DNA of 64,000 bases from Talinum fruticosum (taxonomy: Eukaryota > Streptophyta > Magnoliopsida > Caryophyllales > Talinaceae): the NCBI GenBank assembly GCA_021018815.1, contig JAITYX010000079.1, positions 186,001 through 250,000 of the forward strand, in the 5' to 3' direction. Within the stretch, counting starts at the first letter, position 1, and each line of letters opens with the position of its first letter. The notes below the pieces were generated by a model. The model had not been told where the DNA came from, made no database searches, and saw only the letters and a program-made list of their open reading frames with translations. The position numbers were made by a program, and so were the translations under genes. This document shows positions 60,330 through 64,000 of this stretch, in pieces.

Positions 60330-63300
60330 TTATGCTCGAGCAGCTTCATATTCCTCCTGCACAATAACTTAACACGTTTAATTTCAGGGAATTAGCAGTA
60401 TTAGTACACTCTTCTTACCTCAAGCACAGCTAAGATCTGCCTGAATTGCAGATTTCAAGTGTAAGTAGAATCACCAGCAAAGAATCCAATTCATAATTAG
60501 AAGTCCATTATTGTTAAAAAAGAATCACAAATGAGTCGCAAAGAACAATATGTTTTTCTCTCAAATATAGCCTTCTTCGTGTTATTATGACAGAAACATA
60601 ATCACCATTTCATCCAAACAAAAGTACCCTTCCTTATGTGGAGAGTATATTGTTTTTCCTGCTTTGTCCCATGTTACGTAAGCTTGAATATGTACAAGAT
60701 CATCGGGAATCATGCTTGTAGACTTGGACAGACCGACTGAGAAGCAGATAAAAACAGAGGAAGTTGAGAATCAATAAGCAAAACACATAATGTTTTCCTG
60801 CTCGAGAGTATAAATTGTCTTACCCTTTGTTTCCCATCTTGGATATGCTTAAATTTGCACTAGATTTTCAGTGTTCTGAAGATTCTCTGAAAAAGTTTAT
60901 GAAAGATATCATGGAGACACAAATAAAAGAAATATTCACCGTATCTTCGGGCTTCATTGAATATAAGAAGCCTCACAACTCTCTCAATGTCGAATCACCA
61001 ATCTATATTTTCAAGAAAGAGTCATTGTCAGAGTAGCAACATAAAGATGCACTAAGATGCTAATCATAAAAGCACTTACTCAACATCGTCGCAAAAGGAT
61101 AGTTGTTGCTGAATGAATACACTTGTTTGGCCTTTCAAATGGGATTCCAAATGCTCCATCACCGTGCACCCTGTTTCCTCTGTTTCCTCCGTCTAAAAGC
61201 CCATTTCCTGCATAGATGGGGGAAAGGGGGAGGAGAGCCTTAAACCATGTTTTATGGAGAAGAGTTGTACATGAATAAGAGATAAACAAGAGAGGTAGTC
61301 ACAGTGATGAGGTTTTGTATTGTTGTCCTTGCTAACCTTGGAAACAATGAGAAGCAAATGTAGACAACAATATCCAGTATGAATCTCGTTATGTCATGAA
61401 TTGTTAATCGAGTACACAACAAGAAATGCATCCCGGGAAATTGTTAGAAGCTTAATTAAACATTTATGGTTAAAACGACACTTGCTTCACGAAAATTGAT
61501 ATAATTGAGTCATTCTAGTTAATTGGTATTGATTAGAAAATTAAGATGCATCTCCATTTAGGAATAACTAATTAGTTTCATGATACAATTCGTATAAGTA
61601 AGATATTATAAAAGGATGAATAACTAATGATTATATTCTACTGCCCCTCATTTTAAAAAAAGAGCAGCCCAATATTTACACCGACAATCCAAAACCTTAA
61701 ATGCAGCGTCTTCTTGGGGTCAAAATATGCAGGAGATTTTCAACTATGTAGAGAAGTCCATGTTTGCATTATCCTACGTTCCATATTTGAAGTTTATGGA
61801 GCTAAGAAAACCTCCTACCACCCCCTTGCCATAAATGCTACACTTGTAAGTAAGAAATCATAATTCAGGATGCTATGCACGAGATTTTCAACTATGTAGA
61901 GAAGTCCATGTTTGCATTATCCTACGTTCCATATTTGAAAAGTAAACCTCCTACCACCCCCTTGCCATAGATGCTAACTTTCTCATTGCGAATTATCATG
62001 GGATTTAGTCCACATGGTTTTAATGGATATGGATTACTATCCTTGCCATCCCAGGCACGATCAACAAAAATGTATGATCATGGCCATTATATGCAACAAC
62101 TCAATCATGACAAAGTCCCAATAGGAAGAGCCACATGGATGTGGATGCTAGATAGGCAAGAGGGGAGGTATCAAGGTTTAATACTCAAGAAACGGTAGAA
62201 TGGTAGATAGCTTTATTTTTAGCATTTCTTTTCTATATTATAATTAAATGGAGGTATGATTTTTTTTTAAAAATTTCAGTTTGAGGTGGGCAGGTGGGTA
62301 TAGCTTAATAATATCATATTGTATAGGATTTAATCTAAGGTGGTGATTCGGGTGGAATTTGTGGATAGTTTTCCTCTTAGTCAAGGAGGTTAACATATAA
62401 TTTTATTGGTATGGTAAATCTTAGGTCTAAGGTGTCATAATAGCTTTCCCATAAAGAGAATGAGGTATCACAATATCGCAATAACTATCATACGGTTTTT
62501 GTTCTAGCTACAAATAGATTTTACCTCAATCATCTACTCCGTAAATTAGCGAATTTTAACCTATTACTAGTTCCGTTACTCCAGTTGTATTTTACAACTA
62601 CTATTTTATGGCACGGCCAGCCAGATTTCCCATATTGAAAAAGAAATTGTAATAAAACAAGGAAAAAACTTAGCTCATACATGCTATAAGATTATAAGGG
62701 ATGGTGGGGAGGTTCGAGTGTTCTTGGTAACTTTAAAGGTTACCTGGTCGAAGAAATTAATAATGAGGGCGCACCCTTCTGGTTGTTTCAATCTTCTCCC
62801 GTGGTTCACCATTCTGCATCTAAAATTCTCGACTTCAACTCATAGATGAATTATACTTGCAAGTTAATTTGATAACACCCAATTCATAGATAGTCTATAA
62901 TAATGAAAAAGCACTGGGCGAGGGGGCAGGAACTCTTTTAACTTTCATTCATAGATAGTTTTATAATAATGAAAAGGCACTGGGCAAGAGGGGGCAAGAA
63001 CTCTTTTAAGTTTCATCCTGTAATATCTCCAGCAATTCCAGTAGTTTGTTCAATCAGTTTTGAAGAAACTAAATTCAAGTAAATCCTGGTTAATTCTGTC
63101 TATTCGTCGTTCACGTGTAAATCAAGCACTTTAAATTGCATTCAACAACGTAAATTTTCACTTATTCACATTACCTCAACTCTGTATCCCAGGCATTATA
63201 GATTGTAGTCTCCAGATTTGTCCTCGATGAACTGCATGCATAATACCCCTCTCGGTTGAGATGAGAAGTAAACCACTTGGAAATCTTGGTTTTGAGAGAA

Positions 63301-63934
63301 GAATGGAAAATGAGCAAACAAATTGAAAGCATGATGCTAAATATAGAACATAAACAGCATATTTGTACCACTATCTTATTCTTTTAGACTAAAAGAGCAC
63401 CGTAATTTACATGTATTGCAGGATACAAGTTATACACTCAGCATCATAACTGTGAGCACTCTACGTACTGAAGTATGATGACTAGAGATCCTATTATGGA
63501 AAAAGATGCAAAACAAGAATGAGGCGATGCCCGTGTTTTACATGTATTTAAGGAAGTCATACATTCAGTGTCACTTGTATAATCATGACTCTAGATGATG
63601 TAGGAGGGTCCAATTAGTCGCGAGGAAAAAATGCAAATAAGGCTACATACTTGAAGACTTCCCATAGGAATTATGTTCTTGTTGTATATAATACTAATAT
63701 AGAACCATAAAAAGTTTGACTTAGTGAACAGAATTCCACATACAAAGTATTTGAATTTCAAGCCAGAAAATCGCAAACCTGCTTTGGCCTGACACCATGT
63801 TCAACATAAAAATCTAACCTTTATCCCTCATCCAGTTTATGTAACCTTTACCTCATCCAATTTCCAGCTAATACAAGCACAAACGGCCTTCCCATAACAT
63901 CATTGCTTTCAATTTCAGTTTCAACGCACTGAAC
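60330..63934 (-). CDS. Partial unidentified gene, exon-like pieces on the minus strand
   Basis: The strongest piece is 63934-63852, bounded by gcag and GTAA, encoding VQCVETEIESNDVMGRPFVL and continuing VLAGNWMR. A second is 61192-61080 (ttttag acceptor, GTAAGT donor) containing MEHLESHLKGQTSVFIQQQL. A third is 60980-60940 (VVRLLIFNEARRY). The 22-base 60440-60419 (QILAVLE) and 60356-60330 (EEYEAARA, stop) would end a protein. Phases of the last pieces do not all agree, so exons are missing, misplaced or broken. The 5' part lies beyond the window. I do not recognise the protein, and parts may be pseudogenic. Confidence 0.3.
61733..61978. repeat. Imperfect direct repeat, 148-bp offset
   Basis: gagattttcaactatgtaga at 61733 recurs at 61881, followed in both by gaagtccatgtttgcattat and, after a small indel, cctcctaccacccccttgcc. 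Confidence 0.9.
62883..63017. repeat. 65-bp tandem duplication
   Basis: ttcatagatag...ataataatgaaaa.gcactgggc is present at 62883 and 62948 with a few differences. Confidence 0.9.
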
Positions 63935-64000
63935 CTGCAACAGAAAACAAATGTTGAAGTGTTTATAGCAAATTGTATCATATGTAGCTTTTAGTTGAAA

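Noticed and set aside
60815..61036. 73-codon plus-strand frame MSYPLFPILDMLKFALDF
   Set aside because: Overlaps better-supported minus-strand exon-like pieces with splice borders; no recognisable domain.
61971..62198. 75-codon plus-strand frame with Trp/Met-rich end
   Set aside because: Follows a duplicated noncoding block; no homology recognised.
1..64000. tRNA genes and CRISPR arrays
   Set aside because: No cloverleaf with correct A- and B-boxes and no regularly spaced identical repeats were seen on either strand.

Overview
The window is nuclear DNA of a flowering plant, most likely a eudicot; I cannot name the species. It is AT-rich, with GT-AG introns, CT/GA-rich 5' leaders, TA and TTA microsatellites and Stowaway- and Tourist-like MITEs. 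The recognisable genes are plant families: a JINGUBANG-type WD40 protein, a one-finger EAR C2H2 factor, an ARG1-like DnaJ protein and a class III peroxidase.

Layout. 1-5.2 kb: AT-rich spacer with an old Tourist-like MITE. 5.37-6.88 kb: two-exon WD40 gene (+). 6.9-15.7 kb: spacer with MITEs and one transcript-like stretch (12.8-13.4 kb). 15.7-21.1 kb: seven-exon SAM-domain gene (+) behind a cluster of GGCCCA boxes. 21.1-27.6 kb: spacer. 27.7-28.4 kb: C2H2 zinc-finger/EAR repressor (+). 28.4-35.6 kb: spacer with a complete Tourist-like MITE. 36.0-41.1 kb: eleven-exon ARG1-like DnaJ gene (+). 42.65-43.85 kb: two-exon class III peroxidase (-). 45.2-47.5 kb: two small secreted, possibly GPI-anchored proteins (-). 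48.2-55.9 kb: a cluster of spliceosomal snRNA genes. 57.3-58.3 kb: promoter and first exons of an unidentified minus-strand transcript. 59.9-60.2 kb: Stowaway MITE. 60.3-63.9 kb: scattered exon-like pieces of an unidentified minus-strand gene that runs off the right edge.

The most notable locus is the U1/U2 snRNA cluster. It has one intact-looking U1 (+), a decayed U1 (+), two good U2 genes (-), a third U2 with a changed Sm site, two U2 pseudogenes and a U2 fragment. Upstream sequence elements and TATA boxes lie at the spacing known for plant RNA polymerase II snRNA genes. The layout suggests repeated duplication of a convergent U1/U2 pair. One duplicate carries a Ty3/gypsy-derived insertion that is missing from its sister.

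Three protein genes (WD40, zinc finger, peroxidase) each appear to lack exactly one base, which splits an otherwise well-conserved reading frame. This points to either deletion-type assembly errors or real lesions, and it matters to anyone using the predicted proteins.
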